Positions 1 through 11,695 of a stretch of DNA of 64,000 bases are shown piece by piece (position 1 is the first letter of the stretch; each line of letters opens with the position of its first letter). The translations under genes were made by a program, and so were the position numbers. Source of the DNA: Piezodorus guildinii (Eukaryota; Arthropoda; Insecta; Hemiptera; Pentatomidae); contig CM041293.1 of NCBI GenBank assembly GCA_023052935.1, forward strand, positions 178,670,789-178,734,788. Reading direction: 5' to 3'. Below the pieces are notes generated by a model, which was not told where the DNA came from, made no database searches, and was given only the letters and a program-made list of their open reading frames with translations.

Positions 1-243
1 GTCCTGGGTTCGAATCCCGGCAGTGGCGGTAATTATCTTTTCTGTTATTTCAGCCTGGGGGCGATCTTGGGGCATGGAGATCCTCCTGGGGCACACCCAG
101 CCTCTATAAAAGGGAAAAAACATGGCGGCTGAGCGTGATCATGGCCGAATTACTTAATTGCACCGCCGTTGGCCTTAAAACAGTACAAATCTCTACATGT
201 ACTGAGCCCAAAACTCTTCATGTGTTGTAGTGGTACAGGTTTT
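1..243 (+). mobile_element. SINE-A, tRNA-derived SINE, cut by window start
   Basis: The copy opens inside the tRNA-like head with the B-box GGTTCGAATCCCGG at 8-21. The A-box lies outside the window. The body (ctgttatttcagcc, then ggcggctgagcgtgat) and the 3' part (ctctacat, tactgag) match a fuller copy at 11720-12048. It ends in a T-rich tract at about 240, followed by a TA microsatellite. It is a non-coding retroposon that would need LINE machinery supplied in trans. Confidence 0.8.
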
Positions 244-263
244 TTTTTTTTTTTTTATTTATT

Positions 264-267
<4 letters not shown>

Positions 268-322
<55 letters not shown>
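268..322. repeat. (TA)n microsatellite
   Basis: Uninterrupted TA dinucleotides sit between two T-rich tracts at the tail of the SINE-A copy. The open frame through it (169-378) is low-complexity and not a gene. Confidence 0.95.
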
Positions 323-341
<19 letters not shown>

Positions 342-399
342 TCTTATAAATACTATTGTAAAAGTTATCGCAGAGTGATGAGAAGCCGATAAAACAAAC

Positions 400-1032
400 C
401 GATTGTTGTAGAAAATAGGCTTTATTATTATGAGCTTTTTCAATTTAAGTCTATATTTAGAAACTTTATCTGTTGATAGAGGATGTAACTGAAGAACAAT
501 TTCGTATCGTTTCAGTATTTTATCAAAACTCCATGTCAGACGTTCGTCAAGATGGAGTCCTAGTTTAAACAGAGATAAGTAAGCAAGATTAAAGGTACTG
601 TAGGAGATAAAGTCAAAGTATTACGACGAACCACACTAAGAAATAAATTTAAAACACATTAAGAGAAAAAGAAAGACAAGTTTTAATCCATTAGAGTAAG
701 GCTAGATACACAATAGCCTTCTCATTTTGGAAATGGACTAGAGAAGGTAGAAGAGACGGACTCACTAAGTAGTAGACATTCCGCCTTGAGGATGTGCCGA
801 CTTGTTCACGGACATAGTGTCATTACATCCCTGGAGCTGTAATGTGGAGAACCTCACTCGCAAAATTATGCCATATATAAACGTTTTACATTAGTCTTCT
901 CTTCAATGCACAGTGGGGCGAAATACTTAAGTATTGGACATTGTAGTATAACGGCCAGACTGTTGGCAGTACGAAAAAAGATTAAACGTAGAACACCATT
1001 TTTTTTTTAACGGGGAATTGATTTCTGTATTT
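400..1032. other. no gene recognised; repeat slivers
   Basis: About 370-420 resembles the internal part of HLE-A (gagtgatg, gattgttgtag). On the minus strand around 500-560 a short frame reads like the Jockey motif LGL-LDERLTW, too decayed to bound. At 909 the sequence CACAGTGGGGCGAAAT resembles the Transib-like end at 22280, but no partner end was found. Nothing else was recognised. Confidence 0.4.
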
Positions 1033-1044
1033 AAATCTTAATTT

Positions 1045-1356
1045 TTGTCACGAATAAGCTCATCCATAAAGACCTTAATGTCCCATATGTTTCTGAATTA
1101 GCACGAACCAGGTATCAATCATTCCATGAAAAACTCTATTTCCACTCTAATCCACTAGTTTTTATTCTGTCATCCTCTTCCATTCCTGACAATCCCCCGA
1201 GGCGTCTGAAAAGAAGATGGCCTCGAGACTTTCTAGTTTAAAATACTTTTAGAGTGCTGCCAATGGGTAGCGTCTCTACATGTATCTCATGTCAGTTTAC
1301 TATGTACATCACATTTACTTGGATATAATAATACAGTTGTAAATATCAATAAATAT

Positions 1357-1387
<31 letters not shown>
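1045..1387 (+). mobile_element. 5'-truncated Jockey-type LINE, 3' end with poly(A)
   Basis: The fragment begins in the C-terminal part of the ORF2 reverse transcriptase protein (…NKLIHKDLN…), reads to the conserved tail PPRRLKRRWPRDFL with a stop near 1239, then a short 3' UTR and an A tract at about 1360-1387. It is flanked by the 12-bp duplication AAATCTTAATTT at 1033-1044 and 1385-1396, which shares A's with the tail. This is a textbook truncated target-primed insertion. The copies at 52833-53406 and 36970-37190 have the same protein tail and 3' UTR style. Confidence 0.85.
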
Positions 1388-1392
<5 letters not shown>

Positions 1393-1695
1393 ATTTGGGT
1401 GTCCCAGAAAACAATTTTTTAATTCTAACCCTATGACTTGTAGTAAATTGATTCCACGCCCTATTTTCAGCAACTTTTTTGGGCACCAAAACCCCCCTTT
1501 TCCATATAACAGGTAGGTAACAATGTTTGACAATAAAAAAAACATGAACGAAATCGATACAAATTTTTATTCAAAATATTTGTAAATAAATAGTCACTTT
1601 TACTAATCATGTTTGTACATAATTATGTATAAAAAAAACATTTTTTTTTAATTATCTATATATAGATTGGTTTAGGTAGTTTTTAGTTTTTAAAT

Positions 1696-1699
<4 letters not shown>

Positions 1700-1764
<65 letters not shown>
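1700..1764. repeat. (TA)n microsatellite
   Basis: Pure TA run in AT-rich sequence. The flanks (1400-1700 and 1765-1930) show no gene. A short SINE-B-like B-box word (gcgaacccgcaggt) occurs at about 1918-1931. Confidence 0.95.
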
Positions 1765-1768
<4 letters not shown>

Positions 1769-1974
1769 GTTTAGTAAAATATTTGAAAAAAATAATTTAT
1801 TAACAAATTTAGAGCAACAGGTGAGAATTTATTTTTTACAATTGGAATTTATAGGGACAACATTTGAAAAAAAGCATGACCTAAAAGGAAAAAAAAAATT
1901 GTTTCCCGTAAACCGGCGCGAACCCGCAGGTAATTATTAATGGGAAGTTAACTATAAACCTTTTAGTTAATTTC

Positions 1975-2250
1975 TGGGGTGGTAGATTTCTGGGTTATTT
2001 TCGTTATGTATCGTTCTCTGGCTGCCATTTCCTCCATTACATCTTATATCCAGCTTTTCCGAGGTCTTCCCCGCGTTTTCTCCTCTTGCGTGGACAGTAT
2101 TAAACTAATCCAAGAGCAAACGTGCCAGATCATCCTTCTTCTACTAATTTCTTCGAGAATGGTGAGCTCGGCCCCCACTCTTTCCCTTATTTGATTATTG
2201 GGGATTTTTTCAAACCGAGACACGGCACTACTTCTCCAAAAATCCATCTC
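1975..2250 (-). pseudogene. LINE reverse transcriptase C-terminal fragment
   Basis: The minus strand reads EMDFWRSSAVSRFEKIPNNQ, then IRERV, a RRRMIWHVCSW segment and KTRGRPRKSWI. This matches the layout of the C-terminal tail of endonuclease-type LINE proteins: EMxFWRR, IRxxM, LxWxGHVxRM, then a basic GRPRxxW motif. The usual WYGHV glycine is not visible, a stop follows, and there is no catalytic domain. It is a dead fragment. The exact clade is not assigned; RTE-like is my best guess. Confidence 0.6.
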
Positions 2251-2549
2251 CAGGGATAATATATATTTTTTGGGGGATAATACAAAGTTCACTGTACTCA
2301 ATATTTTTTTATATTTATTTTATAATTTTATATTTTTTTTAATAATTTATATTACACTTTTATATTTATCTATAACTGTCAGTTATCACGCGTAATACTA
2401 TTTTTGTGTGCATACGTGGAATATTCTTGAAACAAGCAAGGCTTCGCAAATATATTAATTAAGGTAATTTTAAACTTCCCAAACCCTCTGAACATCATCT
2501 GCAGACACATTTTGGAAACAACTGGTCAGGAGGTTTCTAATAGATTGAC

Positions 2550-3190
<641 letters not shown>

Positions 3191-3265
3191 TATATATATA
3201 TATATATGAATAAAATTGGAGGCTGATTTTTACTTCACCACTCTTTTATTAAAAATCAATGCACA

Positions 3266-3292
3266 CCGTTTCGGCTAAAACGCCATCATCAT
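3266..3292 (-). ncRNA. degenerate hammerhead-like core
   Basis: On the minus strand the order is ATGATGA, a GGC…GCC hairpin, then GAAAC. This has the layout of a hammerhead ribozyme core, but the first invariant C of CTGATGA is A here and no GTC follows GAAAC. It is probably inactive and related to the better preserved motifs at 23730-23762, 53417-53449 and 54833-54874. Confidence 0.35.
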
Positions 3293-3299
3293 ACAATGG

Positions 3300-4604
3300 A
3301 ACAATTTTTTTCTGTTGTGAGTGGAAGCTTCCAATCAGAAGCTTTTTTTAAAGGTTTTAGTTTATATATATATTTAATTTTAATACACTATGGGCCAATA
3401 GAATGGATGAAATTAAAGAAGGGTGCTTTCACTGATTGATTAACTTAAAGTGTTTGAAAATAAGTTGAGTAAATGGCGGTGTGATGTAGAATTAAATACT
3501 GAGCCTACAGACTGCTCAGTGAAGTGTACTCCGATAGCCTTTGTAGTCCTTAACTTAAAGAGAGCTTTCAGAATTATTTCAAGAGAAAAAAACAGGAACC
3601 CTCCTCTCTTCCACAATCAACAGTTCTCAGGCATCAGATCACTTTTCTCCTGCCTTTCTCTAGTGTTAACAAACAGGATTAATTGTACAAACTACAGAAT
3701 AAACATTTTTTTTTTCATAAATAAAACTAAACTCAATTTTTTAATAAACTAAAAACAATTTTTTCGAAAATTGTGAGTTTCTCCCTGAATGGTAAAAACA
3801 TAGATATATCTTTAATACACAGCTTTTGAGCTTGCAAACGGAGAAGCGTGTTGATGAAGTAAAGGAGCTAAAGTAAGAAAACAATAGTGTATTGGGTTGT
3901 GAAATATAAATGGAAATTTTGGGTTTCAGTACTCATTTATCGTCACCTTTGTTCTGGAGAGTGGAAAATGAATTTATGAATATACTGGAATTTCATTTTC
4001 AGTCTTATATGTATGGAGTTGAACGTCCATACGTTATGTTCATTAATGAGGCAACCAAAGATGCGTCGATTCGAAGTCAAGAGATGCTTTTTTTCAGCGA
4101 TCTATTTGCTATCTTATTTCATGCATTTTATTGTTGTTAAGATACTACAACAAATTAAAAAAAAAAATGACATATTCTGTGATTTGAAAAGATATTTTCC
4201 AATAGTTACTATATCCGTTTTAGAAAATTTGACAGAAAATGTAAAAATCTCTCATTGATAATAACTAATAAAACCAATTTAATAGATTATTTTCGAAACC
4301 AAATCTAAACATTTTTTTTCATGGGAAGAAGTGTTTTTTTTTTTTGTTTAATTCAGAAAGGTATTAAATATGTACTAAGTACCTTTGGGAAAAAACAACA
4401 ATAAACAAACTCGTTTTCAATGGAGTTGTAAGGTTTTAGATTAAAAATGATGATAGTTTTCGATAAAACTAAAATATTTGAATACAAATATGTCTAAAAA
4501 ACAATTTAGTAAAAAATATATTTTAGGAAATCGATATCTCAAAGTTCAGAGCGACAAAAAGTTCAATAATTGCGTGGGTTATGGAGTAAACTAGCTTAAT
4601 TTTC
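3300..4604. other. no gene recognised
   Basis: AT-rich sequence with two modest open frames (3450-3752 and 3910-4140, plus). Neither shows a recognisable domain, splice context or family motif. I treat them as chance frames. Confidence 0.5.
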
Positions 4605-4680
4605 TTTTAATAATAATTACGTTATTTTAATAATTACGTAACGTATAATACGTATAACGTATTTAATAATTACGTAGTGT
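4605..4680. repeat. TACGT-rich imperfect short repeat
   Basis: The word AATAATTACGT recurs three times with palindromic TACGTA/ACGTAT words between, in about 75 bases. Local slippage or a decayed foldback could make it. Confidence 0.6.
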
Positions 4681-4719
4681 TTTTGCTAGTAATTGCAATA
4701 AAACTTCAATTTCTTGTAA

Positions 4720-4925
4720 ATATTTTTGATCCATTATTCATGACCCATTTTGATCTATTACACGTTGCCACCTTTCAGGAAATTTTCTAAAATTTAGCCA
4801 TCATCAACAGTTTTAGGACGACCGTAAAAATTTCCTGTTGTAAACCGAGCAAACCATTTACGGAAGATGCTTTCTCCTAAGGCAACATCGCCAAGCACGC
4901 TGCAAATAATGTTTACCGTATAGTG
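4720..4925 (-). pseudogene. internally deleted mariner transposase
   Basis: The minus strand gives the mariner helix-turn-helix tail (ICSVLGDVALGESIFRKWFA then RFTTGNF-GRPKTVDDG). This is followed almost at once by sequence resembling the C-terminal end (FPERWQRVIDQNG-like, with stops). The whole catalytic DDE/D region is missing, so this is an internal-deletion derivative. No TIRs were identified. The ORF is broken and cannot encode a transposase. Confidence 0.6.
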
Positions 4926-5089
4926 GAATTTAAAATAAAAAATCATAAAATAATAAATTAATTTTTTATTTTTTTTTATTTTGAGCAATAAAAGTACTAC
5001 TTAAAAAAAGAAATCTTGGTTGAGACTACTACATAAAAGCACCTTAACTAATCCTATTCTAGAACATATAAACATCATTGATCAAGTAA

Positions 5090-5275
5090 ACATATATCAT
5101 ATCTAGGCACAGAATCGAACGCAGCTTTGAGATCCAGGAAAGCCACATAGATACTTTTATTTCTGTCCCAAACATTTTCAGAATTGTTTCTAAGCACAAA
5201 AATATGGTCCTGGGTCTGTCTTCCCGGGCGGAAGCCCGCCTGCTCCTCTTCGAGTTGATTTTCCACAATACTTCT
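5090..5275 (-). mobile_element. RTE-type LINE, inverted upstream segment
   Basis: The minus strand encodes the start of the reverse transcriptase domain: EEEQAGFRPGRQTQDHIF, then AFLDLKAAFDSVPR with the motif A aspartates intact. It stops at the codon region for PRYDI. The same protein continues on the plus strand from 5276, so the two parts face away from each other. The family is the same as the long copy at 38853-42025 (identical QAGFRPGRQTQDHIF). Confidence 0.8.
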
Positions 5276-6046
5276 CTAGATATGAAATATAGAATGCTCT
5301 TGCTGCAAAGAATGTACCATCAGATTTGATGCAGGCAATCCAATCAACATACAGAAATGCAAAGGGAGTCGTCAGAATCAATGGTAGAGAATCCAAATCA
5401 TTTCCTCTAGATAAAGGAGTCAGACAGGGGGACAGTCTTAGCCCTCTCCTATTCTTGATTCTGATGGACGAGATCCATAAAGTCTGCAAGCGAAGAACGG
5501 CATGGACTGAAATAGGAAAATAGAAGATGCAGACAGTTCTGGTGAAATGCCTCCTATATGCCGATGACATTGTTCTATTAGCGGACACAAAAGAAAAGCT
5601 GCAACAAGCTCTGGTGGAATGGGAGGCAGAACTATTGCGTAAGGGAATGTCCATCAACGACTCCAAAAGTAAGATTCTGGTTCTCTCACGGAATGAAGAA
5701 GAAAATGTTGAAATGGTATGCAATGGGAAGACCCTAGAAGTGGTAAATTAATTCAATTACCTGGGAACCATTATAGACAGGTCCGGTAGAATTGACCAAG
5801 AGATTGGAAATAGGATCAATAAAGCAAACCAGGTGTACTACCAGATCAACAATAGTATAATAGGACACCGTGAAGTAGGGCGAGATGTTAAGATGCACAT
5901 CTATAAAGCCATTTACCTACCAGTGCTTACATATAGAGGCGAGAGATGGGTTATGCTCGACAAACATATCAGCCGAATCACTGCTGTTGAAATGAAATTT
6001 TTACGTAGAGCAGGGGGAAAGACAAGGCGAGATTGTGTCCGGAATT
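5276..6046 (+). mobile_element. RTE-type LINE, downstream RT segment
   Basis: Reads on from the inverted segment: PSDLMQAIQSTYRNAKGVVR, the RQGDSLSPLLF motif, an in-frame stop near 5521, the catalytic LLYADDIVLLAD box, a stop near 5749 and then NYLGTIIDRSGR… to KTRRDCVRN. It ends there; the final ~100 residues and 3' tail seen in the 41631-41996 segment are missing. The word CTAGATATGA occurs at both inversion breakpoints. At least two nonsense codons make it dead. Confidence 0.8.
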
Positions 6047-6118
6047 GAAATTTTAAAAAACGGTACAAACTTATTTTACAACCAAATACTAACATTTTTG
6101 TACATTTTTTTTTTAGTG

Positions 6119-6273
6119 AAATAGGTCCTAGCTACAAATTGTATACAACAAAAAGTCTTCCAGAATTAATTAATGAGAAAATGTCTGAAAAAAATTTAGA
6201 ATCCAAGTATCATCCACAAAGCTGGAGGGTGTCAAAAAAGTCCGAGCACTCAAAAAATTTAGACAAAATATAA
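6119..6273 (+). CDS. candidate terminal exon of an unknown host gene
   Basis: A pyrimidine tract ending in AG (about 6103-6118) is followed by a 50-codon open frame starting EIGPSYKLYTTKSLPEL and ending KNLDKI-stop. The composition (W, H, P, charged residues) looks protein-like rather than like AT-rich noise, and it matches no transposon family I recognise. It could be the last exon of a host gene, a decayed exon or chance. No upstream exon or poly(A) signal is evident, and the neighbouring RTE fragment ends just before it. Confidence is low. Confidence 0.25.
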
Positions 6274-6758
6274 TATTTTCTATTTGAACGGATATATATC
6301 CTGAAACGTAGGTTTTTACATAAAAAGAAATATTTTACATTAAAAATCTGATTAAAATAATTTCAATATATCGATCTAATCAACAAAAGAAGTTGTCAAG
6401 AGAACAGAGTCCTTAACACTTCATTGCTGCCATCTAGCAGACACTGTCATCATTACTGTCTTCACAACGCCATCTAGGGGCAGCCAGAGGAAGGGGTTCT
6501 CTGCCAAAATTGGCAGGAAATGGAAAGATCCCCATGCAGGTCTGCAATTGGGTGAGAGACACTTGTTGAGTGAAGTGAGCACGTGTGCCCAACAGTAGAA
6601 GAAACTTTTTTTACTAGGTATAGATACTTCATGATGGATGAGTAATTCATAGGAGCCGAGAAAGAAGAGGACGAAGAGGAGGAGAAAGAAACATAGATAT
6701 AACCACATATGTAAAATAGACTAAGATGACTAACCCTCCTTACCACATGTAGTAAAAA
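6274..6758. other. no gene recognised
   Basis: Contains two GCCATCTAG words (about 6431 and 6471) and a purine-rich minus-complement stretch near 6650-6700. Open frames on the minus strand are unremarkable. Confidence 0.5.
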
Positions 6759-7585
6759 TCTGGTGCGGGCAACACACGACTTTCACTTACCTCCGTTTTT
6801 AGAATCAATTAAAGAATTTATAAATACAGTCAAAGATTAAAATGAGTGAAACCATTAAAGAATTAATTAAATGGAATTTCTATAGAAACATGTTTTTTAT
6901 TAAATAAATCTATTATAAAAATGATCTCTTAGTTTTATGGACTTTTCATCACTCTCTGTTAACTTTTAAAAGCACGTGCATGAGATAATATTTTTTCTAA
7001 AATCTCAAATTGCATTAAAAAAATATTTTTTCTGTTTTCTCCTTTAGTTGGGTATTGAATTCATTCAATTTATATATTTACCTGTTTTTCATCAGTAGTA
7101 ACAAGATAATATAGTTATTTTTATAGAATCGACAAAATTAAAGGTACTTTAGAGAAAGAAAATTTAAAATATCGGCATTTAAGCCCTGTCAGACCATTTT
7201 AATCCTAATGAAACCTAAATGATATCAAAGTCCATTAAATTTTACATCGATGTAGTGAGTTTATTCAAAATTGTCGGAACCGTTTTCGAGAAAATCGAAT
7301 AAAGGTGCAAAATGCATGGTATAAAGTGCCTCTTCTGGTAAGCCCATTTTGATGAAAAAAGTTTTGTCACGTCTCGGGTATATAGTTGTCTTAAATATGA
7401 AATTTCAGTTTCTTAGGACTTACCGTTTCCGCCCGGGAGTTACCACACACACACACACACACACACAGACCTTTTTGCGAGACTTGGTTATTTAGATTCA
7501 GGGGACCATAAAACGTGTATTTCCGTTAAAAACTGGAATTCGAAAATTTTCACAATCGCAACACTATATATAGTAAGTTGAAGTA
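6759..7585 (+). mobile_element. HLE-A element (Helentron/HINE-like), near complete
   Basis: Starts TCTGGTGCGGGCAACACACG followed by the subterminal word ACTTTCACTTAC. The AT-rich core contains a (CA)n tract at 7442-7467. It ends with a hairpin (ACTATATATAGT) and a decayed GTAAGTTGAAGT. It encodes nothing. The design (unequal ends, subterminal inverted repeats, internal microsatellite, end hairpin) matches non-autonomous Helentrons (HINE/DINE-1 type) in outline; that assignment is inference. Confidence 0.75.
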
Positions 7586-8619
7586 ATAGTAACAAATATA
7601 AATCATTCACTTATACAGTCCACCATTCATTTAAAAACCCAGCCCATACATTATTTCATTTTATTATTATCAAAAGTCCCCTGGAACGCCCCAGGCCTTC
7701 CGATAATAACACAGAAGTTATAGCACAAAAAAACTAAAGACCTACCAACCAAAAGACACCTCCATTTTAATAGATAGTTTAACAATTCTAAAATCAGAAT
7801 TTAGTTCCCAAGAAAACATGTACATAACTTAGCCAGTCGAAATTTTATGAATAAGAGAATGCTCAGGACTAAAATATTAACATGGAAAAAAACTCAAAAG
7901 TTATCTTTGCCTTGTCCGCAGATTTTCTCCGACACTTCTAGACTGCTTATTTAAAAATTCGATGACTTTCAGTTTAGCCAAGTAAGTTTCAAAATGGTGG
8001 TCGATTCAATGCATAGAATTTTAGAATAAGGACAACGCGATGAGTCAAAAAATAAAGAAAAATTGAAACTTGGCTTACACCTAGGCATATATCTCAATTT
8101 TTTTTTTATGAAAAAATGTATAGTTTTATAATCAGAACACCATCATTATTTTTGATAAAAATGTCGAAATCTTACGTACACTACTCGTTTGGGTTTATTA
8201 AAGCGTTGTAACGTCTCTATTCACGTTATATAATTATTTATTTAAATAAGTGCTAGCTCAGCGGAGGGGGAGTGAGTAGTAACCATTTTTGACTTGAAAC
8301 TTCTTTATTTTCACATCAGGTAATTGAACCTAAAAGGTTACAATACAATTTTATAATAAATCACATTTAGAAAGTTTACTGTACACAAAAAAAAAATACT
8401 AATAGTCAAAGATAAACTTACCCCTACGGGTTCAATATTCATTAATAAATCAAAACCAAACTAATATAATAAACATGTATCACAAACTGAACAAGACTAA
8501 GATACATAACCAATAACACCATCAATCTTTTTGTAACCTCCCTTAATTTAAATACTTTTTAATTAAAAGATCAGCTGATTTCATCAGAGCGAGAGTTTGT
8601 TCCAACTCTAGTTTTTGTC
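7586..8619. other. no gene recognised
   Basis: AT-rich sequence without recognised repeats, domains or RNA genes. Confidence 0.5.
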
Positions 8620-8710
8620 AGCTGTGACAGCGTAGCCCAATCACCTCCTTGCACAGATGTTGGCCTTAAAAGACTATAAATCTCTGTATTTAATGAACCC
8701 AATATCCCCG
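8620..8710 (+). mobile_element. SINE-A 3' fragment
   Basis: Matches the 3' half of SINE-A: cccaatcacctccttgcac, then gttggccttaaaag, then aaatctctgtattt and aatgaaccc. The tRNA-like head is absent. Confidence 0.65.
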
Positions 8711-8740
8711 ACCTACTAGAATATATTCTTATTAACAACT

Positions 8741-8945
8741 ATATTACTTTAAAGGGAAAGTATTACGATCGTGAGCATTTTTTAATTTTACTTTTCAACG
8801 CAAATCCAAGATTGAGATTTCCCTGAGTTCAAATAATCAAGTCGAGCGAAAAGATCTGTAAGTATGTATGTACCTGTGCAGGTGGTCAGTCTAGAACTAA
8901 AACAATATGTCGCATGAAAATGAAATTTTATTTTAGCTTTATATT
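8741..8945 (-). mobile_element. HLE-A fragment, hairpin-end side
   Basis: Resembles the hairpin-end third of HLE-A (agggaaagtattacgatcgtg, then ccctgagttcaaataa), diverged and without the hairpin. A few bases later (8952-8990) the minus strand carries CTTGACAATGG…GGCTGAAACGTTGG. That motif resembles the arms of the foldback at 37194-37739 but is not a valid hammerhead core. Confidence 0.55.
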
Positions 8946-9667
8946 TCATTTTTTCTCCCCAACGTTTCAGCCTTTTGCCATTGTCAAGGATCCTACTTAC
9001 ATAATTTATTTTAAAATTTAAAGATAATGAACATTTAGTTTTCACAATGTTATAAAATATTTTACATATCTTTGATCTGTCCTGTCTAATGCATATTGAA
9101 TTGAGTGAAATTCGTGTGTTGTACGCAACAGATTTGTTTAACGGTTTATACATGTGCTAAGTCGGCCATTTAAAAAAAAAATCATAACTTTTAAATAGGA
9201 GGTGTGATATTTTAACCATTAAGTTAGTCAGGTACTATTATAGAAAAAAAACAAGAAATTAAAATAGCCTGAACAAAAAGAATTTTTAATGAAAGAATGT
9301 ATAACAGCATAGCTTAAGGAACGAGTCAGAGAGCGATAAAAATCTAATATGTATAAAATCGATTCTCCAAATCAAATCGAAAATCTAATTTCACCTATCG
9401 AGTTAAAATCATCTTTCCCGAGCAGCAATGCCTTGTTATATATTCTCTAAGGCTAGGAAACCTTCCAATTTCTTTCTTTTTTATAATTCTAAAATAACTG
9501 CATTCCTTATAAACAAATTTCGATTATAATTCATGTTTTTGATTATGTGTTCAACGAGAGTACAACAGCTCCGAAGATTTTACATGTTAAAAAAAAATCT
9601 TGGGGTATGAATTAAGTTTAATTAAGAATGAAGTTTTTTTTTTTAAATATTAAAATTGGGCACAATC

Positions 9668-9850
9668 ATAGGGGTCACCTGTAATGCAGTGTCTAGCATA
9701 TCGGCCTTATATACGTAAGGTCGAGGGTATAAGCCTAGAATATGGTCTTAGGATCATTTTAAGTGTATAAAAAATTCTTGGAACGTAAAGTAGTAGTCAC
9801 GAACCTGTGTGATGTCAGCTACCCGTTCAAGATCTCTATTCTAAGTTAAC
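9668..9850 (+). mobile_element. SINE-B, degenerate
   Basis: Old copy with recognisable blocks ggtcacctgtaatgca, tggtcttaggat, cacgaacctgtgtgatgtca and gttcaagatctctattcta, in the same order as the better copy at 51309-51580. Confidence 0.5.
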
Positions 9851-10001
9851 AGTATCGTCCGAAAAGTATGTTTCCAACGAAACTAAATATTTCTTTTTTA
9901 ACATTTTTGAACTCTATTTATTTGTTTTTTCGGGTTCGGGACCAATTTTTGACGCTCCCTCCAAAGCACGGCATAACAAAAGATTTTTTATTCCCATTAT
10001 T

Positions 10002-10160
10002 ATCATTTCGAGAATCACTCTCTTTATTTTTTTCCACGCGCATAAATACAGCGTGGAGTCCAAATAAGAAGAAACGGCCTTAGCGAGTCACTCTATCAAA
10101 AATAACCACAATTTTGATTTTAAAAATGTAAGGGTGTAAGAGAGTGATTCTCGAAATGAT
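10002..10160. mobile_element. short MITE-like inverted-repeat element
   Basis: Perfect 23-bp inverted repeats (10002-10024 and 10138-10160, core TTCGAGAATCACTCTCTT) enclose 113 non-coding bases. Perfect arms around a short spacer suggest a young MITE or foldback. No target duplication is obvious, so the true ends could lie further out. Confidence 0.55.
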
Positions 10161-10164
10161 GCAC

Positions 10165-11690
10165 ATCATTAGAACCTAACATACTGTAAATGCGCGGAAT
10201 GATTGCACAAGGCTGAGCAACGTATACAATAATATTTTAAATAAATTAGGAAGAATAATTAGACGAAATTAAAAAAGTTTTATTATTGTTAATATACTTA
10301 TAAGTTGTTTATTGTTATTATTTTTTATCACCATTATTTATATAAAATATTTTAGATTGTTTCATAGTTATTGATTTATATAATAGTTTGGTTTGTTTTA
10401 TTGTTGTTTTTGTGATGTATTTTTTAAGCGTTGTTGACCTTTTATTTTTACTAGAACAATTTTATTAAATTTATTTGTTAATAAGTTGAGCTTCGGCCGC
10501 CAAGGCTAGAGGGAGGGGGGGCTTGGAGATCCCAGTGCGCTGTAGTTAGCCTGAGTGGTGTGCCGGTGCTCAATGAAATTCTTTGGTAAGATGTTTTTTA
10601 TAATATATTGTACCTGGCTATAGATAGATGTTTTATGGAAAATGTAACCAACATACTACAAAATGTAACCAATTATGTTTAGTTGCAGTGTTAAAAAGGA
10701 TCCTATGTATGAACATAGACGGAAGATCGAGACGTCCAAATAAATAAAATTAAGAAGGAGTGATAGTTTAATGACCTAAAACCCGAATTATTTCAAACAA
10801 GATTATAATATAAAAGGGTCGGTGAATTAATTTCTTGTATATATATATTATAACAAAATTAAGTTATAAGGTATTCTTTTTTTTCTTCTACCTTTTAAAA
10901 TGAGAATATTCATACATAAATACCTTTTTCGGGACTTGTGTTGAATTAATTATATTGAACAAACTGGAAAATTGTTTGGAATAAGAAAATCTTAGAATGT
11001 ATTTCGGTTGAGACTTGAATTAATTTTTATTCTTTATTCATTTGTATTACTTTACCTTACTATGTAGTTTATTTTTATACATTGAAGAGTATGTAAATTT
11101 ATATAATAATAAAAAAGTAATAGATCAGGGTTGTTTTAATGATAATTTTAATGGTCTGTTCAATATTTATTTATTTTCTTATAGATAGAACAAATAAGCA
11201 ATAATAACTTTGATATTTATAAATAAAATATATTCATATTAAGGCTGAATACTAAACATCTACACGAGCGAATTCCACAGCAGGAACGTGGTCAAATTTT
11301 CAAAAGAAAATTAATAATAAACTTGGCACGCATATTCCTGAAACACTAAGGAATGCCGCTTACGTAATGTATTAAACACAAAATTGTTTACACCAAACTC
11401 CATAAACGCACTGCTTAATCAAGGATGTAAGCGACGAAATATTTGACATTATTTATTGATAGCTACTATGTAATTGACCTGTTACTGATTACATACATTT
11501 TTTTTTTCTAAATCTTAACATCTTTACAAAAAAAGAAAATACAACAGTGTTAGTATGAATTAATCGTAAGGCAAATTATTAAGAAAATGAAACCTTCAAT
11601 ACCAGAAATCATTCGTGACAACATGTTATGGAGTGTTTATGTGCTGTTATATTTATATTTTTACGTAAATATAAAATCTGTTTGTTTCCT
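10165..11690. other. no gene recognised; possible LINE 3' UTR at 10490-10760
   Basis: AT-rich. A GC-richer island at 10490-10570 (cttcggccgccaaggctaga, then cttggagatcccagtgcgct), followed by a decaying tail to about 10750, resembles a retroposon 3' end. I cannot name the family. Nothing else was recognised. Confidence 0.35.
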
Positions 11691-11695
11691 CGTAT

